DNA of 64,000 nucleotides from CAMLJR01 sp964500675. Lineage in GTDB: Bacteria > Pseudomonadota > Gammaproteobacteria > Pseudomonadales > CAMLJR01. The stretch spans positions 496,001-560,000 of the forward strand of contig CAZCNY010000002.1 of NCBI GenBank assembly GCA_964500675.1, given 5' to 3'. The notes under the pieces were generated by a model that was not told the origin of the DNA, ran no database searches, and saw only the letters and a program-made list of their open reading frames with translations. The stretch's first letter is position 1. Every line of letters starts with the position of its first letter. Made by a program: the position numbers and the translations under genes. Below are positions 34,657-44,290 of the stretch, piece after piece.

Positions 34657-35442
34657 ATGAAGCGCGCGTTTTATATTTCAACGCGCTGTCTGCTGCTATT
34701 CGTTGCGGCGCGCTGGTTGAGCGCCTGCACGATGATTACGGGCGCCAAGCAGATAATGCCGCTTGAACAGGGCGTTAGTGTTTATGCGATCGGCAAAACG
34801 CCGGCGCCGACCGTGCTGATGTTTCCGGGTTGCGGAGGTGCGCAGCGTAAGAGCGAGCAGGATATTTTTCTACGCAAGGCGAAGTGGCTCAATGCCGGCG
34901 GCTTTAATGCGGTTCTGTTCGATTACACCAAAATCATGGGCGTCGATAGCGCCTGCTACGGTGAGATCAAACCTGAAACCTTGCTCAAGGTGGCGCTCGC
35001 GGCTTTTCACTACACGGCGTCGCAACCATTTGTCGATCGCCGACATATTGCGCTGCTGGGCTGGTCGATGGGGGCTTCCATGGCGTTGACCGTTGCGGAA
35101 AAATTGCCGACCGCCGCGCAGCCGAATATCACCGCGGTCGCCGCTTACTATCCCGGCTGCTATCCAGGACTTCGATTATCGTCGCATCCGACGTTGCTGC
35201 TGATTGGACTTGCCGACAATGTGGTGAATCCCTACGACTGTATCGCGCTGGCAAATCAATCACCGCAAACACCGCTGGTGTTGAAAACTTACCGGGGGGC
35301 GTACCACGGTTTCGATCTGATCGAGAATGAGCCGCCAAAAACGGCGCATTTTCTTTGGAAGAAATTTACGGCAGCGTATGATCCCGTTGCCGCCATCGAT
35401 GCGAAAAAAACAACGATGGAGTTTTTACAGCGGAACAATTGA
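34657..35442 (+). CDS. Lipoprotein alpha/beta hydrolase (dienelactone-hydrolase-like)
   Basis: This 261-residue protein begins with a lipoprotein signal: MKRAFYIS, a hydrophobic stretch and the lipobox LSAC at about residues 22-25. It is therefore probably anchored in the envelope. The rest is an alpha/beta hydrolase resembling dienelactone hydrolases. It has PGCGGAQRKSEQD near 47, the nucleophile elbow LLGWSMGASMAL near 130 (Ser where classical dienelactone hydrolases have Cys), and a C-terminal GAYHGFDL His near 215. The ATG is one base after the stop of permease 2. As the last gene of the operon it could trim or modify the exported lipid in the periplasm; the substrate is unknown. Confidence 0.82.
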   Translation: MKRAFYISTRCLLLFVAARWLSACTMITGAKQIMPLEQGVSVYAIGKTPAPTVLMFPGCGGAQRKSEQDIFLRKAKWLNAGGFNAVLFDYTKIMGVDSACYGEIKPETLLKVALAAFHYTASQPFVDRRHIALLGWSMGASMALTVAEKLPTAAQPNITAVAAYYPGCYPGLRLSSHPTLLLIGLADNVVNPYDCIALANQSPQTPLVLKTYRGAYHGFDLIENEPPKTAHFLWKKFTAAYDPVAAIDAKKTTMEFLQRNN

Positions 35443-35491
35443 AAATTGATCGGAGCAGTGGGTAACAATCAAAATGGCCGCGCGCTATTTT

Positions 35492-36661
35492 CTAACCCGG
35501 CTCATATAAAATGGATGAGCCTTGCCTCGATGGTTTTTTAATTTTGGTTAAGTTTGATAGCGAAGAAATATTGATCGCTGCGATGATGCCAATGGCTATC
35601 GCCAGCAAGCGGGTTACGATGGGCATGCTTTTATATTCGATCAATTGCGGTAAAAATGGTATTAAAATTATTGCGCCGATCGCGGCGAGCCATGCATGTT
35701 GTGACTCGAAAAGCTTTAAAGGCTTGAGGCGGTTGAACAGGTTGTACGCGAGCACCGAAACCGCTATTGAAATGGCCCACGCAATATAGGCGTTATGCAG
35801 CAGCGAGTAGAGAATGACACCTGCTACAAGTCCGAATGGGTGGGAGAAAAAGAATAAAAATGCATTGCTGCCAATTTTGCGCAATTGTTCTGCCAGTGCG
35901 GATACGGCGTGAGTGTAGCCGTCGAACAGCCAAAAAAAACTGAAAATGGTGGTGCAGCACGCGAGGATATAGGCAATCGACGAATCCCATTTCTCGATGG
36001 CGCTGGATCCCAGCACGACGCTCAAGAAAACCAGGCATAGCGAGCCTATCGACATCGTCAGTTTCAAACGTTTATTGGTTCGGTAGCACCATGCACCGAG
36101 GAAAAAATACCCGGCCCAGGGAAATAGTGGAAACCCCGGCAGTATTTGCACACTGTTGGCGCTGGAGTCGATTTCCGGTACGTAGTCGGTATCGCAGAAC
36201 AGAAAATTCCAGCCGTCGACATCGGGCCACAGCATTTTAACAACGGGTTTGATCAGGAGTATCGATGTGCCGACAAGAAATAGTGTCGGCTGAGGTGCGG
36301 GACCCTTGCGCTCAACAACGCACACACCGAGAGAGCCCAGCGCGATAAGCTGAAAAATTTCCGGCCAGTAGAACGAAGAGAGGTCGCCGTGAACAGCTAT
36401 GTTCCATGTTATTCCCAAGAAGAACATGGCCATGAAATATTTTATCAACGATGGCAGCGAATATTTGGCCGCTTGAAAACTGGCGGTAACCCCGGCGATC
36501 GCAAAGAAAAGGGCGGGGGGAATGGCTCCGGCAATATGGTTGATCAAACCGAGCGCCAAATCGGGATCGCGAGTGAAATAAGGCTGATGAGCGATCACCA
36601 TAAAGATACAGCCGAGTCCTTTCATGATGTCGAGGGAGTCGTCGCGCTTGCTTGTAGTCAT
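35492..36661 (-). CDS. Integral-membrane acyltransferase (acyltransferase-3-like)
   Basis: This 389-residue protein has about ten membrane segments. The N-terminal motif RDDSLDIMKGLGCIFMVIAHQ is typical of acyltransferase-3/heparan-glucosaminide-acetyltransferase-like proteins, which acylate sugars or lipids across the membrane. The probable catalytic His is in VIAHQ near residue 24. The ATG at 36661 was chosen; a TTG lies two codons upstream. It is convergent with the biosynthetic operon and divergent from the next gene, so it forms its own unit. It could acylate a cell-surface glycan or the exported glycolipid. This cannot be decided here. Confidence 0.78.
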   Translation of the reverse strand: MTTSKRDDSLDIMKGLGCIFMVIAHQPYFTRDPDLALGLINHIAGAIPPALFFAIAGVTASFQAAKYSLPSLIKYFMAMFFLGITWNIAVHGDLSSFYWPEIFQLIALGSLGVCVVERKGPAPQPTLFLVGTSILLIKPVVKMLWPDVDGWNFLFCDTDYVPEIDSSANSVQILPGFPLFPWAGYFFLGAWCYRTNKRLKLTMSIGSLCLVFLSVVLGSSAIEKWDSSIAYILACCTTIFSFFWLFDGYTHAVSALAEQLRKIGSNAFLFFFSHPFGLVAGVILYSLLHNAYIAWAISIAVSVLAYNLFNRLKPLKLFESQHAWLAAIGAIILIPFLPQLIEYKSMPIVTRLLAIAIGIIAAINISSLSNLTKIKKPSRQGSSILYEPG

Positions 36662-36773
36662 GGCCAAGTTTTCGATTGCAGTCGTTTTAATAATTATCGA
36701 TGGAATAGCATGCAGACAATTTACCCGCTTGGATGCTTTATGTTAAACAAAACTTTCAAATAGGCACATCATT

Positions 36774-38576
36774 ATGTGGAAGCGCTTTATATCATCGGGC
36801 TGGTGTATCGCCGTAGCGGCGATTATAGGTATGGCGTTGTCGCTGCCATCGCTGACCAGCGGTTTAATTGCGGATGATTTTTTCCATTGGGAAGTGCTTA
36901 CCGGCCGTTTCAATAACGATCATCCCGGTGCGTTGCTCGGTTTGTTTTCGTTTGCCGATGGCAATCCCGAGCGCGCTCACGAGTTCATGGCCAAGGGTAT
37001 ATATCCGTGGTGGACAGCCGATACGGTTCGCCTGTCGTTCTGGCGGCCTTTAGCGGAGTTGACGCACTGGATCGATTATCGCTTGTGGCCTGATTCACCG
37101 ATGCTGATGCATGCGCAAAATATTGTTTGGTACGGAGCGCTGATCGTTGTCTTGGGGATATGGCTGCGCGCCATCGACAACAACAAGACACGCGCGGGGT
37201 TGGCAACGCTAATTTATGCCATCAGCGCGATGCATGGCACGGCCGTTGGCTGGATCGCCAATCGCAATGCGCTGATCGCGGTCTTTTTTTCCGTGTTGTG
37301 TCTGATCGGTTTTCACCACGCGTGTCAGAATAGACATTCACGCCGTCGACGCTATGTGCTTTACGGGATTTCTCTAGCAGCGTTTTCACTGAGCTTGCTT
37401 GCGGGGGAATCCGCTATCGCGGTAACTCCCTTCTTATTCGCCTACGCGCTGTTGCTGGATACAAGAGAAAATTTTTTATCGCGCATGATCGCTTTGATTC
37501 CGTATGCAGGCGTTGTGTTGGTTTGGAAATACCTTTACTCGCATTTTGGCTATGGCAGTTACGGATCGGGCACCTATATCGATCCCGCTACGGACATAGT
37601 TAAATTTCTACCGGTCGCCGCCATGCGGATTCCGGTCCTGTTGCTGGCGCAATTATTCGGTGTGCCGTCGTTGTTGTTTAATTTCATGGCGACGCCAGCG
37701 GCGCAAATCGCCTACACGTCGATTGCAATCGTCGCGCTGATCTTATTTTTTCTTGCTATCCGCGCCATGAATTTACATCGCGATAAATATGCGCAATTTT
37801 TCGGCCTGGCGATGTTGTTTGCATCGATTCCAATCTGCGCCACGGCGCCTGACGACAGATTGCTTACGTTTGTTGGAATCGGTGGCGCAGGTTTGCTGGC
37901 GACATGGTTGTGCGCCGTCGCGGAACGATTCAAGGAATTAAGAGGTAAGGGTGGAATTGCGCTAAAGGTTTTCGCCGGCTACCTCATTTTGCTGCACCTC
38001 ATCGTCATGCCGGCTCTTTTTCCAAGCAATGTGCGGGCGATGGCGCGGACGATGACGCCCTACATCGAGTATCCGGCCATTTCGCTGCCGGAAGATAAGC
38101 TCACTGCCCGCACGCGAGTCATGTTTATCAATCCGCCGCTGCCCTCATGCGTGTCCTATCTGCCTTTTGTGCGCGACTACCACGGTCTTAAAAAACTGCG
38201 ATCAGCGATGGCAATGGCGCCGGGTTCGAGGGATATGTTTATGACGGCGGTCGATGACAGGACCGTGCGGATTACAGTTCCGCAGGGTTTCATCGCGCCG
38301 CTCGATAATTTCTTTCGCGATCCGAATCTGCGTTTCAAACCGGGAGATAGCGTTGATCTCGACGGAGTCGAGGTCACTGTCGTGAAAGTTACGCGGGATG
38401 GTCAGCCCGAATCAGCCCAATTTCAATTTGCCGACGCGTTGCAGTCGTCCAATGTGCAATTTTATCTGTGGGATAGAGGTCGTTACCGCGCGTTTCAGCT
38501 GCCATCCATCGGTAAACGGATGGCTATCCGGGCATTTGATTTTAAAAATCCGCAACGGGAAACCGTTGTCGAGTAG
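36774..38576 (+). CDS. Multi-pass membrane protein, GT-C glycosyltransferase-like
   Basis: This 600-residue protein has about ten to eleven membrane segments and a soluble C-terminal domain of about 150 residues. The first loop carries GLIADDFFHWEVL near residue 30. Its acidic pair sits where GT-C glycosyltransferases place their catalytic aspartates. A later GWIANRNALIAVFFSVL near 160 resembles O-mannosyl- and oligosaccharyl-transferase-like membrane proteins. No specific family could be named. It is divergent from the acyltransferase across a 112-base gap and may act with it on surface glycans. Its 3' end converges on the histidine kinase gene. Confidence 0.68.
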   Translation: MWKRFISSGWCIAVAAIIGMALSLPSLTSGLIADDFFHWEVLTGRFNNDHPGALLGLFSFADGNPERAHEFMAKGIYPWWTADTVRLSFWRPLAELTHWIDYRLWPDSPMLMHAQNIVWYGALIVVLGIWLRAIDNNKTRAGLATLIYAISAMHGTAVGWIANRNALIAVFFSVLCLIGFHHACQNRHSRRRRYVLYGISLAAFSLSLLAGESAIAVTPFLFAYALLLDTRENFLSRMIALIPYAGVVLVWKYLYSHFGYGSYGSGTYIDPATDIVKFLPVAAMRIPVLLLAQLFGVPSLLFNFMATPAAQIAYTSIAIVALILFFLAIRAMNLHRDKYAQFFGLAMLFASIPICATAPDDRLLTFVGIGGAGLLATWLCAVAERFKELRGKGGIALKVFAGYLILLHLIVMPALFPSNVRAMARTMTPYIEYPAISLPEDKLTARTRVMFINPPLPSCVSYLPFVRDYHGLKKLRSAMAMAPGSRDMFMTAVDDRTVRITVPQGFIAPLDNFFRDPNLRFKPGDSVDLDGVEVTVVKVTRDGQPESAQFQFADALQSSNVQFYLWDRGRYRAFQLPSIGKRMAIRAFDFKNPQRETVVE

Positions 38577-38614
38577 CCGCGTTACTGTGTGGCCGGTACA
38601 CGCTTTGCCGATAG

Positions 38615-41395
38615 TTATCGATATTGCGCGTCGTGATTATTCGCTGGTGTTTCGCGCAATGGCAGCTGCAAGTGCCGCGCGACTTTTTCGAGCAGCTCGC
38701 GCACGCGCACCGGTTTTTTGATGAAATCGTCGCAACCCGCGGCATGCAACTTCGCAATCGTCTCGGTGGAAACGCTCGCCGAGATGACGATAACTTTGGC
38801 GTCGCGCAGCGCGGGATCCGCTCGGATGGCGCGCGTTGCGGTTAAACCATCCATCACGGGCATGCGCACATCCATTAATACCAGCGCATACGGTTGCCTG
38901 CGCATCGCCGCAATGGCCTCCTCGCCGTTTTCCGCTTCGTCGCTGCTAATGCCATTCGCGCGCAGCATGCTCGCCAATACCTGCCGATTGATCGCGTTGT
39001 CGTCGACAACAAGCACGGTCAGCTTTTGCGAGCCGATGTCGATGATGGGGTGCATGGCATGCGATTGCCTTATGGTCTTTATCGCTTCGCCCAAAACCAA
39101 CGGCAGGTTGACGCTGAAACAGCTGCCGGTGCCGACGCGGCTTTGCACGAGCAGCATGCCGCCCATGGCTTCGCACAGGCGTTGACTGATCGACAAACCG
39201 AGACCGGTTCCTCCGGCGGAGCGGCCGATCTGACGGAACGGTTGAAAGATTTCTTGCTGTTTTTCGGCTGGAATACCGATACCGGTATCGCGCACTTGAA
39301 ACAGCAGTTCGCGATTGGCCATGCGCGTTGTAACGCGCAGCGCAACGCTGCCGTGCTCGGTGAACTTGACCGCATTGCCGAGCAGATTAACCAAAATCTG
39401 GCGCAGTTTGACGTCGTCGATGCGCACGAACGGCGGCACCGATTTGTCGATGTCGAGACTGTATTGCAGGCCTTTGTTGCGCGCGCGCTGGCGTACGATA
39501 TCGCTGACGCTTTCGAGTAGATCGTACAGGCTGCAATTGGTCTCAACGATGTCGATGCGGCCGCTTTCGATTTTGGAAAGATCGAGCACATCGTTGATCA
39601 GCGAAAGCAAATGCTGTCCGCAGCTTTCAATCGCGTCGAGTTGCCGTTGTTGTTCCGACGATGTGTTCGGATTGTCCTGCAACATTTGCACGTAACCGAG
39701 CACGCCATTCAGCGGCGTGCGCAACTCATGGCTCATACTCGATAAAAATAAACTTTTGGCGTGATTGGCGTCGTCGGCGGCAATGCGGGCGGCGTTCGAT
39801 TCCCGCAGCGCCGCGTGCAAGCTTTGCTCGCTCCTGCGCAGCGCGAGCACGAGCGGACGCACGCGCGTATAGATCAATAGCGTGCCGAGCGCGGTCAAGC
39901 CGAGCAATGCCACTACCGTCCGCTGCAATTGTTGCAGCAGCGGCTGATACAGCACGGCGGTATTCGCGTTTAAAATAGTGAATAAGCCTGTCGCGCCAAC
40001 GCTGCCCACCGCGGCAACGACATGACGATTGCGATAATCGCTGACGGCTTCGACAGTGCCACTCGATTGCGTTGCGGCCATCGCCAATATCGAATAACCG
40101 GTCGCGGTTCGCGGCAGCACGAACGGATGCATTTGATAGGTGCTGGGGAAGCAGGCGATGCGCTCACTTTGCTTGGCGCACAACAGCAGCTCGTCGCTGC
40201 GGTTCAAGTCTTTAATTTGCAACACCGCTTTATCGAGTTCCGGCAGCGGCTGCTCGGTGACAATAAAACCCAGTTGACCTTTGTTGTCGCCCAGCGCCAT
40301 GCGATGCCGCAAATAAAAGGCGTTGTGCCATAGCAGTTCGGCGGTATCGCCCTGGCGTCCGATGACGATGCCGCGCTCGTTGAGCGGTATGCTCAATTCC
40401 GCGCTGTCGATTGGCGTGCCGTCATGCACGATCTCGCGCTGATTCAAACCGTAGACACGAATCGCGGAAAAGCCAAACGGTTTGTAGCTGCGCAGAACGC
40501 CGAGGATTGTTCGTATATTTTCGCGAGTGTCGCGACGGGTCTGCAACTCGCGCATATTGTTTAATAAATTGGGGCGATCCGCGACGGTCGCCGCGCGTGT
40601 GGAGCGCAATTGAATAATGGTGTCGATTTGTTCCGCGCGCGTTCGCTGCGCCAAGCCCAGCCCGTCGCTGAGTATCGTCATCAGGCTGCTGTGGACACTG
40701 ACCCAAAAAATCAAACCGATACTGAGCGATGTCCCCACCAATACGCTGAGCGCGATAGCGACGACGCCGCCATCGCTGAACTGAAAGCGCGATAAAATAC
40801 TGTGATCGGCGAAGCACAACGCAGTCCCAAAAAAAATCATGCCGATAGCGGTGTGCACTGACACATAGCGGAACACATAGCCGTGATAGAGCGGTTCGAG
40901 CGCGAGCGCGTAGCCCACGATTGCGAGCATGCCGATGCCGACAATCAGCAAGCCGGACGATTTGGCGAATCGGTTCGAATAGCGCCAATTTCCAGAACTG
41001 CTGACGGCGATACCGCCGAGAAGAAATCCGATCGATGTCGGTATCGACATGCGCGCATGCAATTCATTTTTTTGATCGAACCAAGCGTGCAAGCCTCGCC
41101 ACACATCGAAGCTGGGGTGCCACCACAGCAGGATTAAATTGAAAAATGCGTACGCTCCGATCGCGGCGCCAAGCAGCTGAGAAAATCGCGAGCGCGGATT
41201 CAACGTGCGCAGAACCAGCGCAACTCCAGCGCAAGCGAAACTCACGGCGGTGGGAAATGCCATGGCCGCCAGCCCCGGCAATACCTCGACGAGACTTGCG
41301 AGCTGCCAGAACCAGCCGATACTGACAGCGCAGCCTAGAGTGATCAGCACGCTACCGGCGAGGAGGGGAATTATCTGTAATCGATCCATTAGCAT
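38615..41395 (-). CDS. Membrane hybrid sensor histidine kinase with receiver domain
   Basis: This 926-residue hybrid kinase has an N-terminal membrane domain of about seven to eight segments (residues 1-260). An extracytoplasmic sensor region follows (about 260-500, starting after FWVSVHSSLMTILSDGLG), then another membrane segment and a coiled-coil. HisKA has SHELRTPLNGVLGY with phospho-acceptor His near 556. HATPase_c has NLLGNAVKFTE, DTGIGIP and GGTGLGLSIS. The C-terminal receiver has Asp near 842 in LVLMDVRMP and the conserved Lys in KKPVR. The ATG at 41395 follows GGAG; the longer frame upstream is spurious. No partner output regulator is adjacent. Confidence 0.92.
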   Translation of the reverse strand: MLMDRLQIIPLLAGSVLITLGCAVSIGWFWQLASLVEVLPGLAAMAFPTAVSFACAGVALVLRTLNPRSRFSQLLGAAIGAYAFFNLILLWWHPSFDVWRGLHAWFDQKNELHARMSIPTSIGFLLGGIAVSSSGNWRYSNRFAKSSGLLIVGIGMLAIVGYALALEPLYHGYVFRYVSVHTAIGMIFFGTALCFADHSILSRFQFSDGGVVAIALSVLVGTSLSIGLIFWVSVHSSLMTILSDGLGLAQRTRAEQIDTIIQLRSTRAATVADRPNLLNNMRELQTRRDTRENIRTILGVLRSYKPFGFSAIRVYGLNQREIVHDGTPIDSAELSIPLNERGIVIGRQGDTAELLWHNAFYLRHRMALGDNKGQLGFIVTEQPLPELDKAVLQIKDLNRSDELLLCAKQSERIACFPSTYQMHPFVLPRTATGYSILAMAATQSSGTVEAVSDYRNRHVVAAVGSVGATGLFTILNANTAVLYQPLLQQLQRTVVALLGLTALGTLLIYTRVRPLVLALRRSEQSLHAALRESNAARIAADDANHAKSLFLSSMSHELRTPLNGVLGYVQMLQDNPNTSSEQQRQLDAIESCGQHLLSLINDVLDLSKIESGRIDIVETNCSLYDLLESVSDIVRQRARNKGLQYSLDIDKSVPPFVRIDDVKLRQILVNLLGNAVKFTEHGSVALRVTTRMANRELLFQVRDTGIGIPAEKQQEIFQPFRQIGRSAGGTGLGLSISQRLCEAMGGMLLVQSRVGTGSCFSVNLPLVLGEAIKTIRQSHAMHPIIDIGSQKLTVLVVDDNAINRQVLASMLRANGISSDEAENGEEAIAAMRRQPYALVLMDVRMPVMDGLTATRAIRADPALRDAKVIVISASVSTETIAKLHAAGCDDFIKKPVRVRELLEKVARHLQLPLRETPANNHDAQYR

Positions 41396-41734
41396 GCGCG
41401 ATCTCCAGATCACGGCAGTAGGCGATCGGAGCCAGCCAGGCTCCGCAATGCAACCGATACCACCCGCACAGACTAATCCATACAGCCGCAATCGGCAAAC
41501 AACGGTGTTGCCGTTGCCGGTGCGAGGTTGATTGCGATCAAAAAGCAATCGTCGCCAAGTCGTAAAATAGTATCGCTTTGAGCGCATACTTTCGGTCGAA
41601 ACTGCGCGGTATTTACACAGCGAGTTTTTACGGCGGTATTATTTGCCCGCAATCGATGCGCGGGAGCCAATACGATGTCGAGTCACTATGATGTGGTGTC
41701 GTTTTGATGTGGTGTCGTTTTGATGGGAGTCACT
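41396..41734. repeat. Divergent intergenic region with nested tandem repeats
   Basis: About 340 bases separate the histidine kinase and the phosphoribosyltransferase gene. Near the right end, GATGTGGTGTCGTTTT occurs twice in tandem (41690-41705 and 41706-41721). This pair is flanked by two copies of GAGTCACTATGATGTGG (41680-41696 and 41727-41743), the second covering the downstream start codons. A weak hairpin, GATTGC/GCAATC, lies near 41530. TTGAT-GGGA-GTCAC at 41720-41733 resembles an FNR half-site but lies on the ribosome-binding site. No gene was seen. Confidence 0.6.
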
Positions 41735-42385
41735 ATGATGTGGGGAATATTTAAGGATCGCGCCGATGCCGGCGTTCAGCTCGCGCAACGTGTACGCGAA
41801 TTGAATTTGCAAGATCCCATCGTGTTTGCATTGCCGCGCGGCGGCGTGCCGCTCGGATTTGAAGTTGCAAGGACACTTGGGGCGCCGCTCGATGTCGTGC
41901 TGGTGCGTAAAATCGGCGCGCCTAATCAAAAGGAGCTGGCGATCGGCGCAGTCACCGATGGCGATCCGCCGTACGTGTTTATCGATCGGCAAATCACGGC
42001 GACGCTCGGTGTCCCCGAAACGTATATCCACGCAGAGACCGCGCGTCAAATCGAAGAAATCGAACGTCGCCGTCGTCTCTATCAGGTGGTGACGCCACCG
42101 CCTTCGCTGCAAGGAAAAGCGGCTATCGTGGTCGATGACGGCATCGCGACGGGCGCTACGGTGCGCGTTGCGCTGCAAGCGTTGCGTCAGCGAAAACCCG
42201 CCGAACTTGTGCTCGCCGTGCCGGTTGCCGCCGCCGATTCGCTCGCCGATTTGAAGAATCAGGTCGATCGTGCTATTTGTTTATCGACGCCTGAATATTT
42301 TTCAGGAGTGGGTGCATTTTATCGCGATTTCACCCAAGTCGATGACAGTATTGTCATCGACTTGTTACAGCGAGCCCGCAGGTAG
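41735..42385 (+). CDS. Phosphoribosyltransferase-family protein
   Basis: This 216-residue type I phosphoribosyltransferase-fold protein has the PRPP-binding signature AIVVDDGIATGAT near residue 132, with the hood-like ALPRGGVPLGFEVA near 33. The family is often annotated only as phosphoribosyltransferase; the natural acceptor base or ribose substrate is unknown. The start is one of two adjacent ATGs (41735 or 41738) after GGGAG, within a duplicated sequence. Its neighbours are a ribonucleotide reductase, PRPP synthetase and a nucleoside/nucleotide phosphorylase, pointing to nucleotide salvage or recycling. Confidence 0.87.
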   Translation: MMWGIFKDRADAGVQLAQRVRELNLQDPIVFALPRGGVPLGFEVARTLGAPLDVVLVRKIGAPNQKELAIGAVTDGDPPYVFIDRQITATLGVPETYIHAETARQIEEIERRRRLYQVVTPPPSLQGKAAIVVDDGIATGATVRVALQALRQRKPAELVLAVPVAAADSLADLKNQVDRAICLSTPEYFSGVGAFYRDFTQVDDSIVIDLLQRARR

Positions 42386-42460
42386 CAAGAGCGCGAGCAG
42401 TATGGATTTCAACAGCATGTTCCCCGGTACCGAGAGCTCGTCACACAGTAAGTCTCAATC

Positions 42461-44290
42461 ATGATTTCGCGCACCGACGATGCGTTACCCATGCAGCCGA
42501 TCGCCTGCGATGTGTTGCGCGAAAAATATGCGCGTGCGAACGAGAGTTCGGTGCGCGATGTGTGCGCGCGCGTTGCCGATGCGCTCGCTGCTAACGAGCG
42601 CAGTGAAAAGCGCGATTATTACCGCGAGCGTTTTATGTGGGCGTTCGACAACGGCTTTATTGCGGGCGGCCGCATCAACGCCAACGCCGGCACCGGATTG
42701 CAATCGACGCTGCTGAATTGTTTTGTGCAACCGATTGGCGATTCGATTGCAATCGCAAATGAATCGGCCCCTGGCATTTACACCGCACTCGCCGAAGCGG
42801 CTGAAACCACGCGGCGCGGTGGCGGTGTCGGTTATAACTTCAGCGCCTTGCGCCCGCGCGGCGCGAGCATTGCGAGCACGGGACGCTTCGCCAGCGGACC
42901 GCTTTCATACATGGATATTTTCGAACGCAGCTGCGTGACGCTCGAAACCACCGATGCGCGGCGCGGTGCGCAGATGGCTGTGCTCGATATCGAGCATCCC
43001 GATATTTTTGAATTCGTCGATGCCAAACGCGAGCCAGGACGCTTTACAAGTTTTAATTTATCGGTTGGCGTGAGCGATACATTTATACGCGCGCTCGAAA
43101 CCGACGGTGATTTTGCGCTGGTGCATAAAGCCGCGCCGAGCGCCGAGCAAATTGCCAACGGCGCGTTTCAGCGCGGTCCTTTTCAAAATACCAATGGCTT
43201 GTGGGTGTACCGCAGCGTATCGGCACGCGAACTATGGGCGCATATCATGCGCGCGGCTTACGACAGCGCCGAACCGGGTGTGCTGTTTCTCGATCGCATC
43301 AACCGCGAAAATAATTTGGCGTACTGCGAGCGCATCGATGCGACCAATCCGTGCGGCGAGCAACCGCTGCCCGCGTACGGCTGTTGCTGTCTCGGCAGTC
43401 TCAATCTCACCGCGTTTGTCGAACAAGCGTTCACGCCGCAGGCGCGTTTTCATTTCGTGCGCATGATGGCGGTGATAAAACTGGCCGTGCGGATGCTTGA
43501 TAATGTTCTCGATATCACGCCGTGGCCGTTGCCGGCACAGCGCAACGCGGCACTCGCGACGCGGCGCATTGGGCTTGGTTTTACCGGGCTGGCCGATGCG
43601 CTGATCATGCTCGGCCTGCGTTACGATTCGAATGCCGCGCGCACGATGGCCGCGGTGATCGCCGAGACGCTGCGCAATACTGCATACGGCAAATCGATCG
43701 AGCTGGCACAGGAGCGCGGCGCGTTTGCGCGATTCGATGTCGAGCGCTATTTGCAAAGCCCGTATATCGCGCGTCTGCCGCAAGCGTTGCGGCAGCGCTT
43801 GCAAGAAAGCGGGATTCGCAATTCGCACCTGCTGTCGATTGCGCCGGCCGGCAGTATTTCGCTCGCATTCGCCGATAATGTCACGAGCGGTATCGAGCCG
43901 GCGTTCGCGTGGAGCTATCAGCGCGCGAAGCAAATGCCCGACGGCACGCGCAAGGAATATCTGGTAGAGGATTACGCCTATCGCTATTTTCGCGCACGCA
44001 TCAGCGCGGATGCCGAACTGCCGCAGCCATTTATTACCGCATCTGAAATCGACCCGCACGACCATGTGCGCATGGCTGCGGCGATCGCACCGTATATCGA
44101 TGCCGGCATTTCAAAAACGGTGAATGTCGCCGCCGATTTTCCCTTTGAAAAATTTCAGGATTTGTATTTGCAAGCGTGTCGGGAAGGGCTCAAAGGCATT
44201 ACCACGTATCGGCCGAATCCGATTACGGGAGCGGTACTGTCGCAATCCGATACCGATCTTGCCGCCGCTTGCGACGCCTGCCGCCTTTAA
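42461..44290 (+). CDS. nrdJ: Adenosylcobalamin-dependent (class II) ribonucleotide reductase
   Basis: This 609-residue enzyme makes deoxyribonucleotides using B12 and works with or without oxygen. Active-site features are the N-terminal redox Cys in STLLNCFVQ near residue 88, NPCGEQPLPAYGCCCLGSLNL near 295-315 (radical Cys and Glu), and the phosphate-binding LSIAPAGSISL near 460. It ends with CDACRL, a CxxC pair that could be the regenerating thiols. It is shorter than many bacterial NrdJ proteins and lacks an ATP cone and a long zinc-binding C-terminal extension. No cobalamin riboswitch was recognised in the 75-base gap upstream. Its stop overlaps the convergent PRPP synthetase stop within TTAA. 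Confidence 0.92.
   Translation: MISRTDDALPMQPIACDVLREKYARANESSVRDVCARVADALAANERSEKRDYYRERFMWAFDNGFIAGGRINANAGTGLQSTLLNCFVQPIGDSIAIANESAPGIYTALAEAAETTRRGGGVGYNFSALRPRGASIASTGRFASGPLSYMDIFERSCVTLETTDARRGAQMAVLDIEHPDIFEFVDAKREPGRFTSFNLSVGVSDTFIRALETDGDFALVHKAAPSAEQIANGAFQRGPFQNTNGLWVYRSVSARELWAHIMRAAYDSAEPGVLFLDRINRENNLAYCERIDATNPCGEQPLPAYGCCCLGSLNLTAFVEQAFTPQARFHFVRMMAVIKLAVRMLDNVLDITPWPLPAQRNAALATRRIGLGFTGLADALIMLGLRYDSNAARTMAAVIAETLRNTAYGKSIELAQERGAFARFDVERYLQSPYIARLPQALRQRLQESGIRNSHLLSIAPAGSISLAFADNVTSGIEPAFAWSYQRAKQMPDGTRKEYLVEDYAYRYFRARISADAELPQPFITASEIDPHDHVRMAAAIAPYIDAGISKTVNVAADFPFEKFQDLYLQACREGLKGITTYRPNPITGAVLSQSDTDLAAACDACRL

Noticed and set aside
41720..41733. FNR-like box TTGAT-GGGA-GTCAC upstream of the phosphoribosyltransferase
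   Set aside because: It overlaps the ribosome-binding site within a duplicated sequence, so it is not in a plausible activator position.
42386..42460. Cobalamin riboswitch before the B12-dependent reductase gene
   Set aside because: The gap is only 75 bases and no B12-box-like sequence was seen.
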